NCBI GenBank assembly: GCA_949775045.1
Contig: OX459098.1
Coordinates: forward strand, 11,876,741 to 11,940,740
Source of the DNA: Metridium senile
Taxonomy: Eukaryota > Cnidaria > Anthozoa > Actiniaria > Metridiidae
Length of the DNA: 64,000 nucleotides
Direction of reading: 5' to 3'
Shown here: positions 1-46,689 of the stretch, piece after piece
How positions within the stretch are numbered: the stretch's first letter is position 1
Layout: every line of letters begins with the position of its first letter
Program-made: the position numbers and the translations under genes
The notes under the pieces: model-generated
The model's input: the letters and a program-made list of their open reading frames with translations, nothing else
Database searches by the model: none
What the model was told of the DNA's origin: nothing

Positions 1-156
1 TTGTACGCCTCATTCGCCTCGACAAAAGATATCCCACGATCCCTTTCGGTCTGACGATTAGGCTTTAGGCATTATAAATCAGCGACAACGTTAATTGAAT
101 TAGCTATATAGAAAACTTTGGCATTCATCAATTTTATTATCTTTGACTCTAAACAG

Positions 157-35784
<35,628 letters not shown>

Positions 35785-35997
35785 ACTGTGCACAGCCTCT
35801 TTTATTACTATTTGTTTCGTTCACAACTTAATTAATCATTCGCTGCGCTCACTCGTGGGATATCTTATCAACACTCGAAGATAAAATTCATATCTCCGCG
35901 CGCCCATGTAATATCCTCTATATATTGCTTTTTCTATTACTATTAATTGTAATCTATACCTAATCTCTAATTATGATGACTGTGTGTTAATGGATGA

Positions 35998-36003
35998 AAT
36001 AAA
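35998..36003 (+). promoter_or_regulatory. Polyadenylation signal AATAAA
   Basis: First canonical AATAAA, 214 bp after the stop codon, in AT-rich sequence. A second is at 36197-36202. Which is used cannot be told from sequence. Confidence 0.5.
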
Positions 36004-36404
36004 ATTAAAAAAAACATAGAACAATTCAAAATACTTATTGTGTGTAAATTATTATATGGCTTGTCATTTATTTTCCTTTGTGTCTTGAATTCTTCTGGTT
36101 AAGTGATAACAGCCACTTTTCCTTAAATAGCTACTCTTTGACAGTATGTATTTAATTTTATTGTTCAATTGCATGTGAAAGCTTACAGTCAAGTAAAATA
36201 AAAACAAATTTAATGGACATTAAAATGCCCTAGTACTCTTGTGTTGTTTTTAGTTTGAAGTGACAGTAAGCTTAATTCATGACAAATATAAATTGAAACT
36301 AGCGTGTAAACATTACTGACGTTTTGAGCATAGCGCTTCGTCAGGGAATATTTTCATTTAGAATAAAGCATAATATGCTTACATATTTACTTTTATTATT
36401 GTAG

Positions 36405-36729
36405 CTGCCATTCGTTTAAGTCAAGCAAGCTGTCGATAGGGTCGGTTTTAGATGATGAGTCTAGAAGGTGGCTCAAGGCAATTTACAGGCGATTGGTTGG
36501 AAAGGTGCACTCGTGAAATCCTTACTGTGGTGAAATAACAAGATCTATACCGTATGGAGTCTTTTCGACAGCTCGTCAGGTTTTACGCGACATTGGAGCT
36601 CATGAACCAGACTGCTACATTGCAAGTAATCGAAAGGGAGAGGTCATATCTATCACTTCGTTAAGATTAGTGCTAGATTTTTGTGGCTACTGCATTCTGG
36701 GAATGCGTAGCCACTATTTTATCGTGTAA
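36405..36729 (+). pseudogene. Unrecognised open exon-like segment with one in-frame TGA
   Basis: After a good acceptor (ttattattgtag) a frame stays open from 36405 to TAA at 36727-36729 except for TGA at 36514-36516. The composition looks protein-like (R-R-W-L-K-A-I-Y-R-R-L-V; Y-G-V-F-S-T-A-R-Q-V-L-R-D-I-G-A-H-E; D-C-Y-I-A-S-N-R-K-G). I do not recognise the family. It is either a decayed exon of an unknown or transposon gene or, less likely, an alternative last exon of the upstream gene, since the phase would fit. Confidence 0.35.
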
Positions 36730-38122
36730 GTAAGAATCGGTATATACTTCATTGCTGAATGTCCATGTAGTCGTTTATTCGTTTTGTCAACTATAAGTGA
36801 TTGATATGAGACCACACGAAGTATATACCCGTAACTCCACACGAAGCGTCCACGAAGCCTCCTTCGAAGCCAATCAATATCTATTCGATTAACTTTGTAA
36901 CCAATAGTCATCGACTAGCTCGCATTCGTTTTTTCGATTCCTTCACGAAGGAAAACAAATGTCAATCGATAATACCTCATGCTTGCAATTGATCGTGATC
37001 TGTGGAACCTTTGACAAACCTGAAGTTTGGGACTTCAAGATCACAAGTTTCTTCGATTTTCGGTAAGTAAAGTTTATTTTTCGAAAAAGTATTCTCACTT
37101 TTACTTATCACAGCTTTCGTAATTGAATAAAATGTAAGGTTTTTCAAGTTTTATTTACCGTTTATGCCGATATTTATGCCGGGATTTATGAGTCAGCAAA
37201 ATCGCTCGCACAGTATTTTCGATGAATCAGCTCCATTTGCAGATTCCAAACAACAAAAACCGAACTGAAAACCCCGTTAGGGAATACATGAGCCTCTCAT
37301 GAGGATGAATGAGCCTCTTTGTAGGAAAACTGAGTCACATTGTGGAATAAATCAGCCCCATTCAGTGCGATATTAATTCAACCTCGAAGGATATTCAAGA
37401 AATCCTCAAGTTGTACTTATATACAAGGGAAATGACAGACCTGTATTACAGGTTCTACTACCTTTCATCTACCAAACAACAATGTAAGCTGTGATAAGTA
37501 AATTTGAGCATTCTTGTGACATTGTCGATAATTCTAATGACAATTTATGCCAAAATCAAACGTACAAAAAGTACGGAAATAATGCTGCACAAGATTATGT
37601 GAACATTGAAGAGAGAGAAAATTAGGCAATAATAAAAAACAATCCTTAGAAAGTCAACACCTAGATTATCTATCTATCTAGACAACAACCATTATTGTTA
37701 TTGATATAGAGCTAATATTCTCAACTAAAAAAAACGAATATTTTTTCAACCTGCTGTATAAAATTAAAAACTACAACCCTATAAACTACATCTGACAAAA
37801 AAAGGTGGAAAATAATTTTCTTTGTGCACAATATTCTAAACCAACAAGACGATGACCAGCAACAAAAAGCTAACAGCTTCACCTAGAGTTTTCATGTTTC
37901 CCCAAATCATATTCAACCCAAATTCAATAAGCAAATAATTCATTGACTATATATATCTCTATTATTTTAAAGGACTAACTCTTCAAAATTCAAAATTCAG
38001 CTATTTATTTCTCTGCTTCATCTTTTGTAAACGGAAATGTTGATTAATTAATTATTTCTTTTTTTTTTCGCCATTGAAAACTATCATTGACGATCAAATA
38101 CGAGATTTAACTGATGTTGGCA
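36730..38122. other. Intergenic, nothing recognised
   Basis: AT-rich sequence with short repeats of cacacgaagtatatacc type around 36740-36840. No supported exon, RNA or element ends were seen. Confidence 0.5.
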
Positions 38123-38416
38123 TCACTGCAACCGAAGTGAACGATAAATTTGATCTGAGAATTTGAGAAGCCAAGAAAGTGGACAACTTGGAACGCCAGA
38201 ACGTCCTGAGAGGTCAAACAGATTTTCCGTGGAAATATGTGAAACTTTTGCGAACTCTCCGTAAACTATTTTGAAAGCGCAGCCACATGCTCTGCAAAAG
38301 TCATCGACTGTGGATGGCTTTGGCTTTCGCCCTCTCTTGGCAGGTGTTTTTGGGTGTATCCGCCATAGATCAGTACAGTAAAACCCCAAATTTGAGGATC
38401 CCTTTGACGTCATCAA
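38123..38416 (-). pseudogene. Transposon-type zinc-binding first exon (CRACGCAF)
   Basis: On the - strand: R-G-R-K-P-K-P then D-D-F-C-R-A-C-G-C-A-F-K and S-T-E-N-L-F. The C-R-x-C-G-C-x-F ... S-T-E-N-L-F pattern is familiar to me from first exons of repetitive cnidarian genes carried by mobile elements. No continuing exon could be joined, so it is treated as an isolated remnant. Confidence 0.4.
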
Positions 38417-39239
38417 ATCCTTTGTTCTTTGAAATATTCAAAACACAAAGTCACGTGTCCAAACATAAAACAAAGATGGCGGACGAAGAATGGTTCTTGC
38501 TAAGTTTCGGGATAGTTTTGCAATGAAATAAAGGTACTAAAAATGTATCTTGTATTGATGGCATCTAAATTCATATATGTAAATTTTGAAGGTACTCAGG
38601 TCCCGTTTTTTAACTCTTTAGGCTGTTCTAATTCGCTCCAAAATGCCTAATAACTGATCGGTGTTCACTTCGAGTTAATAAGTTTAATACTTGTGTTTTC
38701 TTTATATTGTTTTCTTTGCAAAAGGAACCTAGAGTTATCAGTACGATAGAAATGGATTTGGGTTGGAGACAAATTGTTATATATAGTGCATTTTACAATC
38801 ATTTGTAGTGATCATATTTGCGCCTTTTAAAATCCTTGGCGCGTATCAAGCGACTTCTTGACATTGTAGAAAACCCTTTGTAGTTCTGCAGTCGTAAAAC
38901 AAACCCATTTGATCAGGCTATATCCATTTTGAAGTGGGTGACGATGTATCAGCCAACTAGATAAACTTTATATAGGTTTATATGATTGTTTTTTGTTCTC
39001 TCGATCAGAAATTGTATTATTTACGCGTTAGTCTATATTTCCTTTGTACAAGAAAACAGTTTAATCTACAAGAAATAGAATGTTTGGGACTACTTGAAGG
39101 TAACCATTTAATACAAATATTGAAAAATCAACACAATAAATTGTCGTTCTTAGAGATTGTATTGTTTTATTCAAGTAACTGATATTGTTTTCTGATTTTC
39201 TGTGTAATTGACATTTGTAATCAACACATTTGTAATCAC

Positions 39240-39548
39240 TGGCAGAGTCTGTCGAGCTATTTTTACCACAGGGGCAATCAGTCATGCTTTCCCCATACAA
39301 CAAGAACTTTATATGAAGTAAAACTCTTGCCATTTTCTTTCGCCTTACGTGATCTCTCTGCTATTTTTCGGCATTTGTGACATAGAAACGGCGGGTGTAC
39401 ATCAGGGAGATCATTACTAAATTTTAGATTCCAGATGTCATCACATTCAATCTTGAAAAGAGAAGCTTTGACTTTTCTGGAATCTTCACATACTTTTGAT
39501 CCACATATTCGACAGCGGTCTTCAAGATATTCATAATGTGAGCTTTAC
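39240..39548 (-). pseudogene. Decayed zinc exon resembling RAG1-like/transposase N-terminal domains
   Basis: On the - strand: D-R-C-R-I-C-G-S-K ... L-F-K-I-E-C-D-D-I-W ... D-V-H-P-P-F-L-C-H-K-C-R-K, then V-V-W-G-K-H. The C-x2-C ... H-P-x-x-x-C-x2-C pattern with a following W-x-x-H resembles N-terminal zinc exons of RAG1-like or transposase-like genes that I recall from cnidarians. A one-base shift just after W-G-K-H separates it from D-C-P-C-G, so the copy is broken. The family assignment is tentative. Confidence 0.4.
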
Positions 39549-40729
39549 CTTTCTGAAAGAGAGCGAGCAGAAACATTTTGGTTAAATTGAAACTTAATTA
39601 ACACACAACATATACACATGCATTCAAGTACCACAAATCTCTATATAGCAGAAGTTAGTTCTCCATACTTCTCCATAGTGATAAACAATATATGCATGTA
39701 GCTATTCACGAAATACTCTTTTTTGAGGAATATCTAGTACGATCGATCTCATAAATAACAGCTTCAGACTAACTCCGAAGCCAATTTACAAAAGAAAACA
39801 CAGCCTTCAGCGACCGATAGAGCGAACTCATAAACGTAAACATGTAAGCTGCAGTACGCATATAGATTACTAGGCAAATTGTATACTCAGAGACAAAATC
39901 AAAACGGCCCAGCGTTCTATAGAGCGGACCATGTTGAGACTTCGCACAAAGGAAGACGAATATCTTCTGAATCTCCCTATATATTTTTCATAGAACAAAA
40001 AAATCATATGGAGAGAACGTAGACAATGTATTTAGGAAACTGGGGTTTGAAATGTTGCTTTGAAGTACCAATGTAGTTAATATAAATCTACTCACCGTTT
40101 GCCATCACTTTGCTTCATCACTCCGGTAATCAGCTGAAACTGTACTCTGAATAATGCTTTCCAACGTGGTATATGTTAATCTCGCAAAGATATTTGTGAA
40201 ATATCTTCAAAACCCCCAAAACAGAATGTTACGGCGGGAAAAATGAACTACCGGAATGATGTCGTTATAATCCTTTTAGACAACAAACCACGGTAGTCAA
40301 AATTGGTGACTAATTTGGACTCATGAACTAAAATACAATTATAAAATATCTTTTAACGAAGTTTTCGTTAAAGTTTTTTTGAGGTAATAAAGTAATAAAC
40401 TATGTTTAATGACTACGTGTTTTTTTTATCATATTTTATCGATAATTTGAAAAAAGCTCAATGTATATAATAAACAAATTTATTTTTAATTTCATTGTTT
40501 TTCACTGTCTATAAACTGACTACCCTAAGCTTTTAGACGTACGTACCGTTTAATTTATTAGTTTCCTCGCACAAGGAAACCGACAATTCCAACGACCACT
40601 GACTATCAGAGGCAATGGCGTAGTTCTCAACCTTTCCTTGTGATTTGGAAAGCCTGAAGAGCTTTAAGTGGTAGCTTCCAAGGCCGTGCGTCGTTGCCTG
40701 CTGTTTGAAACCAAGAAAATCTCCTAAAT

Positions 40730-40930
40730 ACCTCTTTAACTTTGGCACCGAGCTTTGTGAATTAAAGTCAATAGGTACCCGACTTTAATTTGGTGGCGCT
40801 CAAAAGTAACTTCCTCGCCTCTTCTATAATAACTTACAATGACTTTCACTATACCGCTATTCATCTGGACCAAACATCAAAGCGTCCAGCAAAAAGTGGC
40901 GGGGCTCTGATCAAAGGTCAACTGTAATGC
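40730..40930 (-). repeat. Dispersed ~200-bp repeat, copy 1
   Basis: Shared with 52160-52350 in the same orientation (caccgagctttgtga; ttcctcgcctcttct; ccgctattcat; caaacatcaaagcgtccagc). On the - strand both carry a short frame starting M-N-S-G-I-V-K-V. This looks like a repeated 5' piece of a mobile element. Confidence 0.65.
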
Positions 40931-41589
40931 ATCAACTGCATCAACAGTAGGTAATGTGACTGACACAACTTGACACGTAGAGCAAGACAATATCGTGATC
41001 GTCATCAGGTAATGCCATTTCACGGTTTCAAATAGCTTTTGAATAAAAACCAATTGCATTTATTTTCAAATTTATTAATTAAAACCAAAGAAATATCAGC
41101 TAACAGCGATCTTGTCGATATCAGTTATTAGTTAACAAGACACGGAATTCTCAGTTAACAGTTAATTTTTTATCCGTTTCTCAGTTAACGGTTAACCCCA
41201 TTCAGACCCTGCTAGATGAAGATGATTGGTTTTCTGGATATACTGGCCTTTCTTGAGTGCTAGATGGAGTTGTTTGGTTTTCTGAATTTACTGGTATTTC
41301 TTGTGGCGATGCATTATCATTTTCAAAGCCTGTTTGGATTGTCTGCATATTTGCTATAAGAGTTTCTATAGGGGTTGACACTCCTAGGCACTTTTTCATC
41401 ACTCATGTAACCTCCCCAACTCTTCCATTGTATTTGTTTTTTGGCCTTGTGAAGAGGGAGTGCTTTCCACTTGGTATTGTTTTGTGTAATGACTGGTTTC
41501 TCTCTTATTTGTTTAGTGTTACTAATTTTAATCTGAATGCCATCTTCTTCTGGTACAAACTGTGAGATATATTTGTAAGTTACTAACAG

Positions 41590-42017
41590 TTGGTCTTTAA
41601 GAGTTGTAAGACCTGTATTTCTTCCACAAGAAAAATTAGATTAAAAATTTCTTTTAGAAGCTCTCTGCATTTTGCTGCTTCACTTCTTGGCTGGGGATTT
41701 CTAGTAGGGAGAGGTAAAAGAGGATTTGGATAATCAGTCTCTGAATTGCTTTCTGTATCAGTGTGGGGAGTGGCTGCTGTAGGTGATGAGGGTACATGTT
41801 CATGTATTTCCTCTGATTGTTTCTATGAAGAAACATTCTGCAGTAGGTATTCATCAAGATTCAGTAATGTGGATTCACTGTAGTTAATTGACAGCTTGTC
41901 ATTGCTATTTATAACCTGGAAAGTGTTGGAAGATAGACAAAAAGTGCTTATACCATGGAAGGTGGTTGTGCTTCCAGTCAAAACATTCACATTTTGGCAT
42001 TGTGGCAGAATCCCCAA
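41590..42017 (-). pseudogene. Decayed coding exon, Ser/Thr/Pro-rich, one in-frame stop
   Basis: The - strand frame runs from 42017 (N-V-N-V-L-T-G-S-T-T-T-F-H-G; N-L-D-E-Y-L-L-Q-N) through a TAG near 41824. It continues T-P-H-T-D-T-E-S-N-S-E-T-D-Y-P and S-E-A-A-K-C-R-E-L-L-K-E-I to about 41590. A second short frame at 41202-41402 has repeated P-E-N-Q motifs. This is probably a transposon-carried gene; the function is unknown. Confidence 0.35.
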
Positions 42018-42099
42018 ATGTTACATTATATGTGCCATTGTCAGATTGGCTTTTGACTTGAAAGCTGCCTTATTCAGTTTTGGTTATGCTATTCAATAA

Positions 42100-43490
42100 A
42101 ATGCTATTAGCACTATAACATCTCTCCATACAATGTTCCACCAGATGTCTTGGTTTATTGGTTAGGAAACCAGGGATGTCTTTGTGATAGCATCGATATA
42201 TGTGGTGCTGCTTTTCACATTTTCCACATATCTAGTATACAATAGATGAATATTGTTGTCATTTGGGTATTTTGGTTAGTTGCATTTTTTTAGGTGCTAA
42301 TGCAATTTTATATATATTAAACAGAAAAGCAATATTACATGTAGATTTCAGTTAAGTATCTGGAGTATTAAACGATAAAAGGTTTATGGGGCAAGCGAAG
42401 AAATGATATAGAAATGATGAAAAGTTGAACATTAATTATCACTTACAATTTTTTAGTTTCTTAGTTACCTATTATAGTTCTGTGGAAGAAATTGTTCAAT
42501 TAGAATGGTTAGCATTCCACTTAGTCTAGTGTGTTTCTGTTTCTGCAGAGAACTTTTTTTAAAAGCTTGTTCTGTCTTTCGAAGCCAGTGTTTATCATGA
42601 CATTAAAGCCTTCCTTTCTGAATGATCACGCTCATCTCTGCAATACAATGAACCAATTGAATACATTACTAGGTACGTACTCCAGGTTTCTTCGAATTCG
42701 CCACACTTGATTAACTTAAGTAACACAATTGTTATATGATTCTCTGTTAGGTTTCCACTGCAAAAAATTCTGAATCATCTTAAAAGATTTGAAAACTGAA
42801 ATATCTTAACTCGATAAAATGTTCTAGCTCACACCCATTAAAAGGGACCCTACCCCACTCCCCTTAAAAAGGATTGGTTATATATTTCCAGCTGTTACAG
42901 TCTTCAATTAAACTCGAGGTGTATAAATTTAAAAAAAAGCCCTTCTATTTCTCATACCTTCTTTGAACGTTTGGAGAATTTGTTCCTGTCGGTTGTTCCT
43001 CTGAATCAGACTATTCCCATTCACGATCAGACTTTGTGTGAGCGTAGCGTCTTCCTTGGTATCTTTATGCACCTATCAATGTTAAGCCGGGGGGGAGACC
43101 GGGCTAGGGGTGGGGATTAGACTTTTTTTCGATTTTGTTTGGCAAATGCCCCACCCTTGGGCCTCTGAATAAGGTCAAATGCAACTTAAAATCCCCACCT
43201 GGGGACACATTCAGGGGTTAAATGTCCCCAGGTGGGGCTTCAGAATGGCAAATATTTCCAGTCAAATACGAAAGTATTTAATGTAACTCTGGTAATGGAG
43301 AAAGTGATATGCTTGTTCTAATACAATTTTGTATGCTCCCTTTGATAGTTATTTAATATTTATTTGTATGCTTTCTTTGATAGCTTACGTTAATACAAGA
43401 AGAAATGATAAGACTAAATAATATGATTACTAAAATACTATATAGATATTATCAAACAACAAGTTGCCAGTATCAACGCTTTTATTTGCT
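42100..43490. other. Intergenic, little recognised
   Basis: AT-rich. A GC-richer stretch at 43085-43255 has repeated ccccacc / ggtggggc words that may be a decayed hairpin. No supported gene. Confidence 0.4.
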
Positions 43491-43491
43491 G

Positions 43492-45984
43492 TTACCATTC
43501 GTAACAATTGTAACAAAACCAGGAGTTGGCGTTTTCAACATACAAAAGGCCCAAACAAATCATGTGGAACCACCCTTCAACAATCACATTGAAACCATGC
43601 AATATCTTCCTTTTCATCAGTCGTATAATCTTCTGGGGGACTAGACATGCTACAGTCCATGCAAATACTTTCTTCACTCTGTTGACACTTCTCATTTGCT
43701 TTCTCAGTTTCTTGATTCCCACTAGCCACTTGTCTTTTTTTGCGACCTTTACGACCTTTCTTCGTTGGTTTACTTGTATCTTCTTGTACCTTCTGTCTTT
43801 GTTCTTTATTCCTTTTCTTCGTCTCAGCTGCTTTTTTGCCCCATTAGCTCGGTTCACTGATTTCTGTTTAAGATGCCCAAACCACATCTCCACTTCATCT
43901 ATGGGTAGAAGTGCCTTTGCTGCCGTCTGCTGTACAATGGACTGTGGTGGTATATCATGGTATTTCTGATAAATTGTTTGGATCACTTCAGATGGTGGAG
44001 TGGCGTCTGCTAATTGTCCTCCTTTTGAAACATACTCCCATAGATCATTAGGTTTCATGTAATGTCCAGAGCACTTCCTATTACATTCTGTACAATTTGC
44101 GTTGTCAAAAGGACGTTTTGAATTGGGTGTAGGGATGGGAATATATGACAAAGGTGGGCCATTTGTGTACCAAACACTTTCTTTAGGTGGGCATCCTTTT
44201 TTACAGAGTGGGTGAGTACATTCATTCTTGTAGCAACTACGAAGGATAAATACATATTTCAAGGGAAAACCTTCGACAAGATGTCTTTCACGGACGCTCC
44301 ATACTGTTTCAAATTTTGAGTACATATCAGGGTGACTTTCTTTGAGTTTTTCTTTGGCCGTCATGCTTCCTTTCAAGAATATTTTCACATGTTCACTTTC
44401 TTCCTGATACTGAATGCTATCAGGGCCTTTGGAAAGATTGGTTTCTGTCGATGCACAGGGAGCTCCATCAACTCTAGAAATATAGACTTCTATAGCAGAA
44501 TCCAACTTTTTTCGGAGCATGTCCTTGTCAACATCTCCTGACTGGCGAATACAACTCCCATTAAGTGTAGAGGGAATAAAATATTAGCGTGACCCAAGGC
44601 TAGGCAGCCATTTTGAAGTTCAACTCGGTTGCGATAGCTTGCACCACTGTTTCTCGATGTGATCATGGTAAGTTCACTTCCTTGCTCTATGTGTCTTAAT
44701 GTCCACCAATACTGAACTTCTGTATGGCCCGGTCCTTCATCACTACAACCATCAACTCTTATACATTCAATTTTCTTTTGCAATCCACTATCATGATTAT
44801 AGAAAGCTTGACGTTGGTTTGACGTTGTCTTGCTCCTGTAACATTTTTAAATCAGCAAAGTGCTGGGCAGGATTTTTTTGATGAAGAGGAGTTGCCTTAA
44901 CCACACCTGCACATATTTCTCCAGTGGTTTCAGTAGATGGGAAATTGTACGAGGATGTTTGCAGTGTTGATGGGTATTTGTTAACGTAGTCAGTGTGTGT
45001 TGTTAACGGTGCATTTCCTTTCAAGGATAAGGTCTTGTGTAATTTATGGGCTGTCATCGTGTCCAGGCGAAACCCAGATTGATCATCTCTACCGAGATTT
45101 AGCACATTATGGCCATTTATAAGTTGAATCATGTTTAAGCCAGCATACATATAGATGAACTCCAATGACTGTCTGGATTATAACGCAAACTAAAACCCTT
45201 TCTTGCTCGTCTTGAGACAATTTGTGCAACACGTTTATAACGTGTAGCTGACTTGCGCCTTTTGTTTCGCGCAATACAAAGTTGCACAACATAGCCATAA
45301 GAAAATGTGCGCTTGTAAAAACGTTGTATATGTTCTTGTATTCCTTTCAATGTCGCTTTCTTCTTAACTTTGCGATTGCCGTCGAATGTGAGCACTCCTG
45401 TCCGTCGCCAAGCATCAGCTCTCACACCACAATCACGAACATAGTCCTCTATAACTGTTCCAATATCCTTACATTCACTAAGGATGTTTGAAACTCTCTT
45501 ACTCTGGCGTCTTTTTAGAAACCTTTCAGCGGCAACGTTTTTTTTAGCTTCTCTTACTGCCTTTCTCTTTATAGCTTTTCTTCGTTGTTTAAGTATTAAT
45601 TATGTGTGGGAGTGAGAAAGGACTGGTGACTTAATTATTCAATCTGTTATGAACAACACAGTAGAAAGACAAGAAGTTGATAAAATTTGTAAAGAGCTCT
45701 GTTTCACTAGATTCTGAGTCTGAACTAACTATAATTCCATTGTCAGCATTTTGTTCTCTTTCTAATTCCCTTTTAGCTTCCAAATATGCTTGTCGTGATT
45801 GTTCTGCCATTCTTTCATTTTGCTGTGAAATCCCTAAAAATGACAACTGTCCTGCAAAATCTAGAAGAAGTTGATTTTGAGCTTCTTCTGTTATGTCTTT
45901 CAATATATCTTGAAGGACCATTACAAATTGGAACCAGTTAAAATTACTCTTTTTCAAAATATCTAACAGCTGATGAGAGTTCAT
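43492..45984 (-). pseudogene. Transposon gene 2 (putative DDE-type protein with PHD-like end), several frameshifts
   Basis: Collinear - strand blocks: 45984-45631 (F-N-W-F-Q-F ... E-Q-S-R-Q-A-Y), 45595-45135 (A-W-R-R-T-G-V-L-T-F-D-G; F-S-Y-G-Y-V-V-Q-L), 45165-44797 (G-R-D-D-Q-S-G-F-R-L-D-T-M-T), 44783-44490 (C-I-R-V-D-G-C-S-D-E-G-P-G-H; N-R-V-E-L-Q-N-G-C-L) and 44520-43492 (C-T-E-C-N-R-K-C-S-G-H-Y). They end in a Lys-rich tail and a broken PHD-like finger (W-F-H-M-I-C ... W-F-C-Y-N-C). Blocks lie in order but in different frames, so this copy is dead unless short introns were missed. I recall the same block order in repetitive cnidarian genes. The D-G-x-x-D-E-G-P block could be part of a DDE core, which is inference. 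Confidence 0.5.
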
Positions 45985-46689
45985 ATAGAAGTCTCTCCTT
46001 GGTGTTTATACGTTTCGTCTTCAGTCACTGTATTACCTAGTTGATACTCACGTGGAGTATAGTTTCTATATTGGGCATATAAGTAATGTCTTCTTCAAAT
46101 AACTGTGAGTTGTTTTAACCCTTTAGAGGGTTCTTCAAATCTGGCTAGAAAAGGTGGGGTCACCGGGCAGTTAAGAGAAATAATGAGTCTTAAGTAAGGC
46201 TGACGTCACGATTTTACCGGTATCGACAAATAAAAATGTTTTTCAAAGGATTTTCATTGGAACATCTCTTTGATAGCGGTAAAGAATGAACAAGTAATTT
46301 TCTAATAGGAATATATATATTTTCAAAAGTTAGTAGTGAAATATAATTTTTTTAGCATCACGACTTGTATTTTACGAGGTTCAGAAAATTCGAATTTCTG
46401 TCTATTTTCCATTCAAAAATCAGTTGTTTTTTTGTAATTTTACATCGAAACCATTGTTTAACATGTTCTTAATAATTGCAGTTGTAAAAAATTGGGGTTA
46501 CCGGGCATTTTAAAAAGTTATCGCGTGGTAAACTTTTCCGCCGAAGATCATCATAAGACAATTTCTTTCCGGTCCCCTCCCTACTAAGTAAAGAAATTCG
46601 TCATCATAAGTGCATTGTGGGACTGTTTTTATAAAAAAACCGCTACCGTTGCGTCTACCATCGTTAGATGTTTTTTTATTTGTATTTTG
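45985..46689. other. Spacer between the two transposon genes
   Basis: About 700 bp, AT-rich, with accgggca words at 46162 and 46507. No exon recognised. Confidence 0.4.

Noticed and set aside
43526..43969. 147-residue + strand frame
   Set aside because: Hydrophobic antisense translation of the Lys/Arg-rich tail of transposon gene 2.
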